From positions 1,036,681 to 1,100,680 of the forward strand of contig NZ_BMFP01000001.1 of NCBI RefSeq assembly GCF_014638845.1: a stretch of DNA of 64,000 nucleotides, read 5' to 3'. The position numbers and the translations under genes are program-made. Origin of the DNA: Pontibacter amylolyticus. Lineage in GTDB: Bacteria; Bacteroidota; Bacteroidia; Cytophagales; Hymenobacteraceae. The notes beneath the pieces were generated by a model. That model did no database searches and was not told the origin of the DNA. It saw only the letters and a program-made list of their open reading frames with translations. Positions 51,086 to 59,581 of the stretch are shown one piece after another. The first letter of the stretch is position 1, and each line of letters begins with the position of its first letter.

Positions 51086-51820
51086 ATGAATGACTCGCTG
51101 GTGATCGTACCGACCTACAACGAAAAGGAAAACATTGAGGCTATTATCAGGAAGGTGATGTCACTTCCCCACCCCTTTGATCTCCTGGTCGTGGATGACA
51201 GTTCACCCGATGGTACCGCCGATATTGTACGCAGCCTGCAGCAGGAGTTCAGCGAGCGTTTGCACCTGGAGTCTCGCACCGGCAAATTAGGTCTGGGCAC
51301 CGCTTACATTCACGGTTTCAAGTATGCGCTTCGCCAAGGTTACGAATTGATTTTTGAGATGGACGCCGACTTCTCGCACAATCCTGATGATTTGGTGCGC
51401 CTTTATCAGGCATGCGCCGAAGACGGGTATGATATGTCCATCGGCAGCCGCTATGTGCAGGGCGTGAACGTAGTGAACTGGCCGATGAGCCGCGTACTGA
51501 TGTCGTGGTTTGCCAGTCTGTACGTGCGCCTGATCACCGGCATGCCCATCGCCGATACCACCGCTGGATTTGTGTGCTATCGCCGCAAAGTGCTCGAGAC
51601 CATCCAGCTCAACAAGATCCGCTTCGTGGGCTACGCGTTCCAGATCGAGATGAAGTTCCTCACCTTTAAGTATGGTTTCAAGATCAAGGAGGTGCCCATC
51701 ATTTTCACCGACCGCACCAAAGGCCAGTCCAAGATGTCGAAAGGCATCTTCAAGGAAGCGGTGCTGGGGGTGATCCGGATGAAGGTGAACAGCTTTTTCC
51801 GCCATTTCGATCGCTACTAG
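51086..51820 (+). CDS. GT2 polyprenol-phosphate mannosyltransferase-like protein
   Basis: A 244-residue family 2 glycosyltransferase of the dolichol-phosphate mannose synthase (Dpm1-like) type, moving a sugar from a nucleotide donor to a lipid phosphate at the inner face of the membrane. Motifs are VPTYNEKENIEAI, VVDDSSPDGTADI, MDADFSHNPDDL (D-x-D) and the TTAGFVCYRRKVLE acceptor region, then EVPIIFTDRTKGQSKM with the conserved Arg and Ser-Lys-Met. There is no C-terminal membrane segment. The sugar is not certain. Confidence 0.9.
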   Translation: MNDSLVIVPTYNEKENIEAIIRKVMSLPHPFDLLVVDDSSPDGTADIVRSLQQEFSERLHLESRTGKLGLGTAYIHGFKYALRQGYELIFEMDADFSHNPDDLVRLYQACAEDGYDMSIGSRYVQGVNVVNWPMSRVLMSWFASLYVRLITGMPIADTTAGFVCYRRKVLETIQLNKIRFVGYAFQIEMKFLTFKYGFKIKEVPIIFTDRTKGQSKMSKGIFKEAVLGVIRMKVNSFFRHFDRY

Positions 51821-51971
51821 TCGCAGGCTATACCATGCTGGCTTTCTCTCTTTTTGGAAATATATTCTCACCGCAAAGCAGTGCATCCCGCGCTAAATAA
51901 ATTAACTTTACGGATTAGGTATAGCTGTGCCCACTTATGTTTGTAGGCCAACATGCTAAACACTTACTCCT

Positions 51972-52922
51972 ATGAACGATATTCTTTTCTGGGTCATATT
52001 CAACGCGTTTATCCTGCTGCTGCTGGGGCTAGACCTGTTTGTGTTTCATCGCAAAGAGCATGTGGTGAAGATAAAGGAGGCGTTGCTTTGGAGCGCTTTC
52101 TGGATCGCGCTCTCGCTTCTCTTCAATGTGGGCATTTACTACTGGAAGGGCTCTGGCCCTGCCATGGAGTTCCTGACCGCCTACCTGATCGAGAAATCGC
52201 TGAGCGTCGACAACCTCTTCGTCTTTATCCTGATCTTCAACTTCTTTAAGGTACCGCAACAGTATCAGCACAAAATTCTGTTCTGGGGTATCATCGGCGC
52301 CTTGGTGTTGCGAGGCGTTTTCATACTGGTGGGTGTGGCGCTTATTGCCAAGTTCCACTTCATCATCTACATACTTGGGGCTTTCCTGGTGTATACGGGC
52401 ATCAAGATGGCCTTCACCAAAAGTGATGATGAGCTTCACCCGGAGCAAAACCCCCTAATTGTGTGGGCCAGCCAGAAGTTGCGCTTTACGAAGACAGCCG
52501 TGGGCGGCAAGTTCTTCACCCGAATAGACGGAAAGCTGTATGCCACCCCGCTCTTTCTGGTGCTGATTATGGTGGAGAGTACGGATGTGGTGTTCGCGGC
52601 CGATTCCATACCTGCTATTCTGGCAATCTCAAAAGATCCGTTCATCGTCTATACCTCTAACGTATTTGCCCTGCTCGGCTTGCGCGCGCTATACTTTGCC
52701 CTAGCCGGTATCATGCAGTTGTTCCATTACCTGCACTATGGCCTGTCACTGATCCTCGTTTTCATCGGGGCCAAGCTACTGCTGAGCGACATTTACCACA
52801 TGGATATGCGCTACGCCCTGCTGGTAGTTGCCAGTATTTTGACGATATCCATTGTGGCCTCGCTCCTCTTCCCGAAAAAGGACGACGAGCTTCCACAGCC
52901 GCCTAATGCAGACGTTTCTTAA
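51972..52922 (+). CDS. TerC family membrane protein
   Basis: A 316-residue integral membrane protein of the TerC/Alx family, linked to manganese export and tellurite resistance. Acidic membrane motifs are EFLTAYLIEKSLSVDNLFVF (pieces: TAYLIEKSLSVDNLF, around 58-72) and MVESTDVVFAADSIPAIL (around 201-218). About nine helices are present; the cytoplasmic loop contains E-Q-N-P. A TATGTTTG element at 51936-51943 may be its -7 box. Manganese export is the best-supported role in relatives. Confidence 0.9.
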   Translation: MNDILFWVIFNAFILLLLGLDLFVFHRKEHVVKIKEALLWSAFWIALSLLFNVGIYYWKGSGPAMEFLTAYLIEKSLSVDNLFVFILIFNFFKVPQQYQHKILFWGIIGALVLRGVFILVGVALIAKFHFIIYILGAFLVYTGIKMAFTKSDDELHPEQNPLIVWASQKLRFTKTAVGGKFFTRIDGKLYATPLFLVLIMVESTDVVFAADSIPAILAISKDPFIVYTSNVFALLGLRALYFALAGIMQLFHYLHYGLSLILVFIGAKLLLSDIYHMDMRYALLVVASILTISIVASLLFPKKDDELPQPPNADVS

Positions 52923-53013
52923 TCCGGACACTTAATTTTTTTGACTAAAATTAGCGCCACATATTTGCTTTTGTAAGTTTAATTGCTTTCAATTGCAGAA
53001 TAATTGAGAAGAA

Positions 53014-53153
53014 ATGATTTTCGCTAACGCCTCCATTTTTACAAATTCTAAGCTGGTGCCTCCAACGGGGCTCCCTGGTAGAACTTTGTGCGTTAGGTAA
53101 AACATCAACATACACAGGTACCACAGGAGCCCCGCCACAAGCGGGGCTTTTTT
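53014..53153 (+). promoter_or_regulatory. Structured leader with antiterminator/terminator upstream of DAHP synthase
   Basis: The terminator is AGCCCCGC (53128-53135), a 5-nt loop, GCGGGGCT (53141-53148), T-run. The competing antiterminator is GGGGCTCC (53067-53074) with GGAGCCCC (53126-53133), extended by GGT/ACC; the two share 53128-53133, so only one can form. Upstream, CTAACGC (53024-53030) pairs with GCGTTAG (53090-53096), with TTCTA/TAGAA inside. A 28-codon ORF (53014-53100) with two Phe codons covers the region. Confidence 0.65.
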
Positions 53154-53185
53154 GTTTTAAGGCATATTCTAAATCACAAATACCC

Positions 53186-54298
53186 ATGAGTACAGCAGCA
53201 CACAGCAGCAAGAAATTAGCAGGACAACAGAGCCAGTTGGTAAGCAGCAAGCGACCAATTGTGATTGCAGGCCCGTGCAGCGCTGAGAGTGAAGAGCAAA
53301 TGTTGCAAACCGCCCTTGGCCTGAAAAAGGTAAGAGGCGTGTCGGTGTTCAGAGCGGGCATCTGGAAGCCGCGCACCCGCCCGGGCAATTTCCAGGGCGT
53401 AGGCACTATCGGGCTGGAGTGGCTGCGCACCGTAAAACAGGAAACAGGGCTGCGCACCGCCTGCGAAGTTGCCAACGCCACACAAACCGAGCAAGCCCTG
53501 CAACAGGGTGTGGACATTCTGCTGATTGGTGCTCACACCACCGTAAATCCGTTTCTGGTGCAGGAAATAGCCGATGCCCTGAAAGGGGTGCAGGTGGCTG
53601 TACTGGTGAAGAACCCGGTTAACCCGGATCTGGCCCTGTGGCTGGGTGCCCTGGAGCGTTTGCACATCAGCGGCATCACGGATCTTGGCGCCATGCACCG
53701 CGGCTTCTCTACCCTCGACAGCGCCCCTTACCGCAACCACCCGAAGTGGGAGCATGCCCTGGAGCTGCGCCAGCAGGTGCCCGGCCTGGCCATGTACTGC
53801 GATGCCAGCCACATAGCGGGTCGCCGCAGTCTGCTGCGCCCGGTAAGCCAGCGCGCCCTCGATCTGGGTTACGATGGCCTGATGATAGAGTCGCACCACA
53901 ACCCGGCCGCCGCTTTGAGCGATGCCCAGCAGCAGATCATGCCGCAGGAATTGCACATGCTCCTGCAGGCACTGAAACAGCAGCATACGCCAGGCGAAAA
54001 GCTGAAGCAAAACACACAAATGGAAAAGCTCCGCAAGGAAATAGAGCACCTCGACGACGAGTTGCTGACCTTGTTATCGCGCCGCACCAAAGTCACAGCA
54101 CAGCTCGGCGACTACAGCAAGCCGGTTGAAAAGAGTGCCGAGACACCGGACCCGGTGCGTTGGGACCTGGTATTGGAAAACCTCCTGCACCAAGCCAGCA
54201 GCGCAGGTATAGACCAGGCCTTTGTAAAGACTATTTTCCAGGAAGTGCGATCGCAATATGCCCGTACCCACCTCTACAACTACGGCCTGAGTTCGTAG
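53186..54298 (+). CDS. DAHP synthase / chorismate mutase (type II) fusion
   Basis: A 370-residue bifunctional enzyme at the entry and first branch of aromatic amino-acid synthesis. The N-terminal domain (about 20-260) is a KDSA-like class I DAHP synthase: IVIAGPCSAESEEQ, FRAGIWKPRTRPGNFQG, VLVKNPVNPD and DASHIAGRR. The C-terminal domain (about 278-365) is an AroQ chorismate mutase helix bundle: MEKLRKEIEHLDDELLTLLSRR with the catalytic Arg and Lys, and a final I-F-x-E-V-R helix. The mutase probably also allows feedback control. The gene lies behind a terminator-containing leader. Confidence 0.92.
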   Translation: MSTAAHSSKKLAGQQSQLVSSKRPIVIAGPCSAESEEQMLQTALGLKKVRGVSVFRAGIWKPRTRPGNFQGVGTIGLEWLRTVKQETGLRTACEVANATQTEQALQQGVDILLIGAHTTVNPFLVQEIADALKGVQVAVLVKNPVNPDLALWLGALERLHISGITDLGAMHRGFSTLDSAPYRNHPKWEHALELRQQVPGLAMYCDASHIAGRRSLLRPVSQRALDLGYDGLMIESHHNPAAALSDAQQQIMPQELHMLLQALKQQHTPGEKLKQNTQMEKLRKEIEHLDDELLTLLSRRTKVTAQLGDYSKPVEKSAETPDPVRWDLVLENLLHQASSAGIDQAFVKTIFQEVRSQYARTHLYNYGLSS

Positions 54299-54317
54299 TC
54301 TGGTTTTTGATGATTAA

Positions 54318-54368
54318 AACAGCCTGACAGCTTCTTTTATTGAAGACCTGTCAGGCTGTTTTTTTTTT
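54318..54368 (+). terminator. Terminator of the DAHP synthase/chorismate mutase gene
   Basis: AACAGCCTGACAG (54318-54330) pairs with CTGTCAGGCTGTT (54348-54360), with an inner CTTC/GAAG stem and a long T-run. Confidence 0.92.
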
Positions 54369-54625
54369 GTGCAATTGCTAGTGATCAGCTTTTCATATTC
54401 TACTAATCCAACCCAATAATCAGCCGCTAAGCCGCACGGAAGCCGCAGGTTTTCCATCCTATTCCAGCACTCGCTATTATAAATATATGATGTTTATATA
54501 AAAATATTTTTACTTAGATATTTGAATAATAAAATTTAATGAAACAATTTTACAATAACATAAGTTAAAGTATCAAAGATCAATATATAACCATACACAA
54601 ATACTAACCCTTTATAAAAATCAAA
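54369..54625. other. AT-rich upstream region of a lipoprotein gene
   Basis: Very AT-rich, particularly 54475-54600, with no ORF. It presumably contains the promoter of the next gene, but no TAnnTTTG match with a spaced TTG was found. Confidence 0.45.
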
Positions 54626-55471
54626 ATGAAGAAAATGTACATTTTCACCACAGCGCTACTCATGTTAGCCGGTACTTTCACAAGCTGCACAAAGGAGCTT
54701 GACGAAGTAGGAATGAACGCTACGTCTATTGATGCGGCTAAGAAAGAAGTTGGTGCTACTAATGGAAGCAATACTCCAAGAGTAGAGGCTGACATCAATC
54801 TAAGCTTCTCGCCAACAACACAAATGATTGGCAATGCTGTGACAATCACTATCAGTTTTGGTACCAGTGCACCTAAAGATGGTAAATTACATCTAGAGCA
54901 GGCAACAGGTGTTGATTCTGAAGGCAAAACTATCTGGACCAAGGTAAATGAGTATCCAGTAACAGCTGGAGGTGTCTATACCCACGAATTCACATCTAAT
55001 GTAGCCGGAACATTTGAATTCAGAGCTCACTACATTCCAAATGGAAATAATGGTTTCAGTAACACTTTCAAATCTGGCACTGTAACTTTTACAGCAGACT
55101 GTGTTCAAGGTATGACAGCTACTGTTGTTGAGAAAGAACTCATTGGAGGTAACATGTATAGATTGAAAGTTGCGTTCACACTAACTACCTGTGAGGCTTA
55201 TTCAAATGTACACATCCAAGGCGGCCTGACTGCAAAAGTATCTAACGTGAGTGTAAGCGAGAACGGTAATGTTAGAAAGCATACCAACAACGATAACTAT
55301 ACTATTTTTTGGGATGAAACTTCTCTTGCAAAAGGCACAAAGACCTACTATGTAACTTTTGAAAAAGAAATTAAAGGTGCTGAGACGGTTACTGGTAATT
55401 GGTCAGCCAAAACTCCTGACGGATTTATGGTAGCCTCTACAGAGGGGGCTTATTTCGATCCAGCTGAGTAA
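54626..55471 (+). CDS. Predicted lipoprotein of unknown function, AT-rich
   Basis: A 281-residue lipoprotein (lipobox T-F-T-S-C, Cys about 21). The mature protein looks all-beta: repeated Thr/Val-alternating strands, with two Ig-like segments, roughly 55-150 and 165-275. Two cysteines (CVQGM, TTCEA) could form a disulfide. There is no sorting domain. Codon use is clearly more AT-rich than in the flanking genes, and the iterated AGGTATA word is absent from it. Function unknown; acquisition by transfer is possible. Confidence 0.75.
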   Translation: MKKMYIFTTALLMLAGTFTSCTKELDEVGMNATSIDAAKKEVGATNGSNTPRVEADINLSFSPTTQMIGNAVTITISFGTSAPKDGKLHLEQATGVDSEGKTIWTKVNEYPVTAGGVYTHEFTSNVAGTFEFRAHYIPNGNNGFSNTFKSGTVTFTADCVQGMTATVVEKELIGGNMYRLKVAFTLTTCEAYSNVHIQGGLTAKVSNVSVSENGNVRKHTNNDNYTIFWDETSLAKGTKTYYVTFEKEIKGAETVTGNWSAKTPDGFMVASTEGAYFDPAE

Positions 55472-55497
55472 TCGGAGATAGTCACATACATCATTAG

Positions 55498-55526
55498 AAA
55501 AGGCTGCTTTTAGAGCAGCCTTTTTT
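55498..55526 (+). terminator. Terminator of the AT-rich lipoprotein gene
   Basis: GGCTGCT (55502-55508), loop TTTAG, AGCAGCC (55514-55520), then T-run. Confidence 0.9.
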
Positions 55527-55650
55527 CTTTTAATTTGAACTATAACACTTCCATACCTGCTGTCTGTCGTAATTTTCTGCATTCCAATGGCACGATTAGG
55601 GTTACTCGGCTGTTAAGTGCTAAATTGCAGCAGAACAAAAGCATTACCAT

Positions 55651-55974
55651 ATGAGAACCCCTATTTCAAGACTTCGCACGATCGGTATTTACGAAGGAAT
55701 CTCTTACCTGCTACTACTTGGCATTGCGATGCCCATCAAGTATATGGCAGGTATACCTGAGGTGGTGAAGTATACAGGCTGGGCACACGGTGTACTGTTT
55801 GTGCTGTATATGATGTCGGTACTGGAAGTGACGCTGACGCATAACTGGTCCATTAAGAAAGTAGCAGCTGCCGTAGTCGCATCGCTCCTGCCGTTCGGAC
55901 CGTTCATTTTGGATAAGAAACTACTGAAAGAAGAGGAAAACAGAAAGGAAAAACCTGTCAAGCAGGTCGCATAA
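55651..55974 (+). CDS. DUF3817 family membrane protein
   Basis: A 107-residue membrane protein of the DUF3817 family. It has the family pattern RLRTIGIYEGISYLLLLGIAMPIKY (pieces: EGISYLLLLGIAMPIKY, about 15-31), then VKYTGWAHGVLFVLY (His-Gly in the second helix) and PFGPFILDKKLL near the C-terminus. Three helices, basic and acidic tail. No function is established. Confidence 0.88.
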   Translation: MRTPISRLRTIGIYEGISYLLLLGIAMPIKYMAGIPEVVKYTGWAHGVLFVLYMMSVLEVTLTHNWSIKKVAAAVVASLLPFGPFILDKKLLKEEENRKEKPVKQVA

Positions 55975-56006
55975 CAGCAACCCTCAACTATTTAGCCAAT
56001 AGTATC

Positions 56007-56041
56007 AAAAAGGGCTGTCCACTTAGGGCAGCCCTTTTTTT
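56007..56041. terminator. Terminator between convergent genes
   Basis: AGGGCTG (56011-56017) pairs with CAGCCCT (56029-56035), flanked by A- and T-runs on the two sides, so it can serve both strands. Confidence 0.88.
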
Positions 56042-56046
56042 ATGTC

Positions 56047-57120
56047 TTACTCCCCTTTTACAGACAAGCCATACCTGCGGGCAATGGACTGCGCGATCAC
56101 GCTGGAGGCCAGAAGCTGCAGGGCGTGGTAGATCATAATAGGCAAAAGCATCAGGCCCACCATGTTGGCATCGGGGAAAAGCACTTTGGCCATGACCGTA
56201 CCGTGCACCAGCGACTTTTTGGAGCCACAGAAAATAGCAGTAATTCTATCGGCTGGACTGAACCCCATCAGGCGGCTGATGACATGCACGATACCATACA
56301 CTAAAAAGAACAGGCCGATCATGGCCAGGCCGAGCAATAGCAGGTTTCCGATACTATACCCACTGAACATATCACGGGCGAAAGACTCGCAGAAAGAGGT
56401 ATAGACGATGAGCAGAATGATGATTTGATCGGATAAGCGCAGCTGCTTTCGGTTGCGCTCTGCAAATGCCCCCCAGTAGCGGTGCAGCACAATGCCCAGT
56501 GCAACCGGCAGCAGCACCTGTAGGACCAGTTTGCCCATCACCTGCCCCATATCGAAGTCGCCGGAGCCGGCCGTCAGGTATAGCCCCATCCACAGCGGTG
56601 TGACAAAAACACCTACCAGACTCGAAATGCTGGCATTGAAAATAGCCGCCGGAATATTTCCCCCGGCTATTGACACCATCACCACCGACGAAGACACCGT
56701 GGAAGGTAAAGCCGCCAGGTAGAAAGTCCCGAGCCAGAGCAGTTCATACGGAGTGCCTTCAAAAAAGCCGCGCAGGGGCATGATGAGCAGTGGAAAGAGC
56801 AGAAAGGTGGAGGCCTGCACCACCAGGTGGAGTCGCCAGCTGCCCAGGCCCGCCCGAAGCTTTTCGGGGCTCAGGCGCAGCCCGTAAAAGAAGAAGATCA
56901 GCGAAACTCCTATACCTGCCACATCACTCAACGAGACTGGCTCCCGGTCTATGCCGCCTTCGGGCCAGAGCCAAGCCAACACGATCATGCCGATCAGCGC
57001 CAGCAAAAACCAGTCGAACCCGGCACGAACGAGTAGTTCCTGCACACTCCGTACCCCGAACCGGGGCTTGTTCACTTGGCGGTTAGGATCGTCAGGAAGG
57101 GGTGTTTGGGTTGTGCTCAC
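56047..57120 (-). CDS. Bile acid:sodium symporter family protein
   Basis: A membrane transporter of about 357 residues in the BASS family (SBF-like; ArsB/Acr3-related), with about ten helices. Typical segments are FFYGLRLSPEKLRAGL (about 72-87), TFYLAALPSTVSSSVVMVSIAGGN (pieces: ALPSTVSSSVVMVS) with the conserved Gly-Asn, and CGSKKSLVHGTVMAKVLFP. The frame is open to an ATG at 57192, but that lies inside the terminator of the next gene, so GTG 57120 is preferred. The substrate is unknown; bile acid is unlikely in this setting. Confidence 0.82.
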   Translation of the reverse strand: MSTTQTPLPDDPNRQVNKPRFGVRSVQELLVRAGFDWFLLALIGMIVLAWLWPEGGIDREPVSLSDVAGIGVSLIFFFYGLRLSPEKLRAGLGSWRLHLVVQASTFLLFPLLIMPLRGFFEGTPYELLWLGTFYLAALPSTVSSSVVMVSIAGGNIPAAIFNASISSLVGVFVTPLWMGLYLTAGSGDFDMGQVMGKLVLQVLLPVALGIVLHRYWGAFAERNRKQLRLSDQIIILLIVYTSFCESFARDMFSGYSIGNLLLLGLAMIGLFFLVYGIVHVISRLMGFSPADRITAIFCGSKKSLVHGTVMAKVLFPDANMVGLMLLPIMIYHALQLLASSVIAQSIARRYGLSVKGE

Positions 57121-57169
57121 AGGTATGTTTTGCTTAGTTGATTGAGAAGTCCAGGTATAGCCAGCCCCA

Positions 57170-57212
57170 AAACAAAACAACGGCCGGCGCATTTACAAGC
57201 GCCGGCCGTTGT
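57170..57212 (-). terminator. Terminator of the AsmA-like/GT51 gene
   Basis: On the minus strand, ACAACGGCCGGCGC (57199-57212) pairs with GCGCCGGCCGTTGT (57177-57190), then TTTGTTTT. It overlaps the extended frame of the transporter. Confidence 0.88.
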
Positions 57213-57230
57213 TTCAGGTATAGTCCTGGC

Positions 57231-59216
57231 CTAAAAGCCCAGCATATCGATTGTTTCCAGTTCAAACTCAGTAGTGTCTTCATACTCTGCGTCCGGCGCC
57301 GTCACGATCAGGTCGCGGGCGCGGCCATACAGTCGCACGTTCGGCTGCAGGTTTTCGTACTCCGCCTGGGATATAAGGCCGCGCCGGGCCATAATCCCCC
57401 CGATCAGACGATAGTAGCCCGACTTCCAGCTGCGCAGGTTCCCGTAACTGTCAAAGGAGGACCTATAGCGTTTGGGACTAGGTATAATACTGGTCAGGAA
57501 GATAGACTCTGCCAGGTTGAGCTCAGAGGGCTGCTTGCCAAAGTAAAACCGCGAGGCATCCTTGGCACCGTACACGTCCGGCCCCCACTCAATGATGTTG
57601 AGGTATATCTCAAACATCCGGTTTTTCGACACGATCCTCTGGTTTTCGATCAGCCACACAATGATGGCCTCCTCCACCTTGCGCGACACGGTTTTCTTGC
57701 GCGTCAGGAACACGTTCTTGACCAACTGCATGGAGATGGTGCTGCCGCCGCGCACGAAATCGCGGTTTTTGATGTTTGTGGCAATGGCTTGGCGGAATGC
57801 CTCTTCATGGAAGCCTTTGTGACTGTAGAAACCGGCATCTTCGGCTGTGAGCACGGCATTGCGCAGGTAGGGCGAAATCTGGTTGAGCGGCGCGTAAAAC
57901 GGGTTAGCTGGCCCTACCATAAAAGTCCGGATGGGCTTGCCGTATTCATACATCGTGTGCATGAACGGCCCTTTCAGCTTATCCAGATTTGCCTGTCCCC
58001 ATTTCACGACCTTAAAGTCCTTCGAGGCATCCAGGTCAGAGTCAAATACCACGCGCTCCACACTATCGAGGTTCACATGGAATTTCATCTTATACTGCAG
58101 CTTTCCTTCGGCCTGTATACCTTCCAGCGTTTCGAAAAGGCCGGTGGGCAGTGACCCAAAGAAATCATTAGCCGGCAGTTCCTTTGTCCGCACTTTCAGG
58201 TCGATGATCCTGGCGTCGGCGTTGTTGTAAGAGGCGTACACGTTGGCGCGGGCCCTGTTCACGCGCACTTCTGTCAGGCTGTCCACCACAAACAGGTTCT
58301 GCCCCAGCGAAACCACATAGTCAACGGCACCTTCGCGCAGGAAGATCGGCTCGTCCGCAAGTTTTTCGTGGTTCACCGTCATGTTGTTCACCATCGCACT
58401 GCCTTTCACGGTCAGCCTGTCCCGGCGATAGCGCTTCTCCTTCATGCCCAGGTGCAGGGTGTCGAAGGCCACCGTGCCACTGAACTTTTCCTGGATATAA
58501 GGCAGCCTAATACCCAAGGTATCGGAGGCAAAAAAGCTTGCCTTGATGTTATAGTCACGCGGGTCGATGGTTCCCTTCACAAACATGTTGTTGGTGAGTG
58601 AATCCGTGCGAATGGCTACCTCCGACTCGATGTTCCCATCCTTGATCATCAGGAAAGGCATTTTGATGTCGATCACACGATTCGGAGAGGTATAGGAAAC
58701 GTTCAGGTTGCTGAAATCCACCTGATCAGGCACGTTGTCGAAAGCCGTTTCGAGCACGCGGTTGAGCAGCTCGCCATAGTTGCGACTACCCTTGGCAGAT
58801 GTGTCGGCAGGCTGCGCGCTGTCTTTTTTGAACAGAAACGAAAAGTTGTTGCGGTCCCCGTCCTTGATGGCAGTCAGGTAGCCGTTGGCCACATCGAGCT
58901 CACGCAATACGATACGCCCTTTGAAAAGGGAGCGAAAACCTACGGAGGCATGCACGCTGTCTGTCCTAAACAGCTGTGGCTGCCCGTGAGGCGTCAGCGT
59001 TATATCGCTCAGCACCACCGAGGTGAGGCCATTAAATGCAGCATTCCCGATGTTCAAATCAACCGGGTAGCGGCCCTCCACTTTCTCCACTACACGATTT
59101 AAGGTATAGCTTAGCAGGCTACTTCTAAATGCAAACAGGGAAATAAGGAGGATCAGGAAAAGGCCCAGCACGCTGCCGACCCCTATTAGTATTCTTTTTT
59201 TCAATCGCTGGTTCAA
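57231..59216 (-). CDS. Fusion of an AsmA-like domain with a GT51 peptidoglycan glycosyltransferase
   Basis: A 661-residue membrane-anchored protein. An N-terminal helix (about 8-30) is followed by a long beta-rich region (about 35-400) that resembles AsmA/DUF748-like lipid-transfer grooves. The C-terminal part (about 410-600) is a GT51 transglycosylase: EDAGFYSHKGF (catalytic Glu, about 459), GGSTISMQLVKNVFL (about 490-504) and K-x-x-E-A-I with E-I-Y-L-N-I-I-E-W-G. No transpeptidase domain follows. It would polymerise lipid II or a similar lipid-linked sugar in the periplasm. The AsmA assignment is by pattern only. Confidence 0.8.
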   Translation of the reverse strand: MNQRLKKRILIGVGSVLGLFLILLISLFAFRSSLLSYTLNRVVEKVEGRYPVDLNIGNAAFNGLTSVVLSDITLTPHGQPQLFRTDSVHASVGFRSLFKGRIVLRELDVANGYLTAIKDGDRNNFSFLFKKDSAQPADTSAKGSRNYGELLNRVLETAFDNVPDQVDFSNLNVSYTSPNRVIDIKMPFLMIKDGNIESEVAIRTDSLTNNMFVKGTIDPRDYNIKASFFASDTLGIRLPYIQEKFSGTVAFDTLHLGMKEKRYRRDRLTVKGSAMVNNMTVNHEKLADEPIFLREGAVDYVVSLGQNLFVVDSLTEVRVNRARANVYASYNNADARIIDLKVRTKELPANDFFGSLPTGLFETLEGIQAEGKLQYKMKFHVNLDSVERVVFDSDLDASKDFKVVKWGQANLDKLKGPFMHTMYEYGKPIRTFMVGPANPFYAPLNQISPYLRNAVLTAEDAGFYSHKGFHEEAFRQAIATNIKNRDFVRGGSTISMQLVKNVFLTRKKTVSRKVEEAIIVWLIENQRIVSKNRMFEIYLNIIEWGPDVYGAKDASRFYFGKQPSELNLAESIFLTSIIPSPKRYRSSFDSYGNLRSWKSGYYRLIGGIMARRGLISQAEYENLQPNVRLYGRARDLIVTAPDAEYEDTTEFELETIDMLGF

Positions 59217-59528
59217 AATATCAGGATGCGAATTACGCTAATTAGATTAAGAATAAATATATAGTGCCCATATTATATAGCACTTCATCACGCATACGTA
59301 ACACCGTATGGTTTGTGTTATCTAAACCGCATACGACCGCAGAAGGATTTAGATGTACCGTTGGGCACTTCACCGCACTGCCCCTTGCAAGAATAAAGCC
59401 AATCATTTCATTTGCAATGCTTTACAGAAAATCAACAGCATTGGCGGCACTTACGTTCTTTTTGAGGCCGGTTGCGACTTTTGCCTTCTATTAAGAGCTG
59501 ATTAGTTGCTAAATAGCTATCGGCTCAT
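59217..59528. other. Intergenic region between divergent genes
   Basis: About 310 nt with no convincing gene. The left part is AT-rich and should hold the promoter of the minus-strand gene; the purB promoter follows at 59529. Confidence 0.45.
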
Positions 59529-59559
59529 TTGGCTCACGATAGCTTTAAGCTTATCTTTG
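59529..59559 (+). promoter_or_regulatory. Promoter of purB
   Basis: TTG (59529-59531), a 20-nt spacer, TATCTTTG (59552-59559). Same spacing and -7 box as the PadR promoter at 6452. The ATG is 23 nt downstream. Confidence 0.78.
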
Positions 59560-59581
59560 ACCAACGAAACATTCTCTTTGC

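Noticed and set aside
57120..57192. ATG at 57192 as the start of the symporter gene
   Set aside because: It falls within the terminator stem of the upstream gene; a GTG at 57120 avoids this.
59264..59494. 76-codon ORF between the GT51 fusion and purB
   Set aside because: No domain, no ribosome-binding signal, and composition unlike the neighbouring genes; probably chance.
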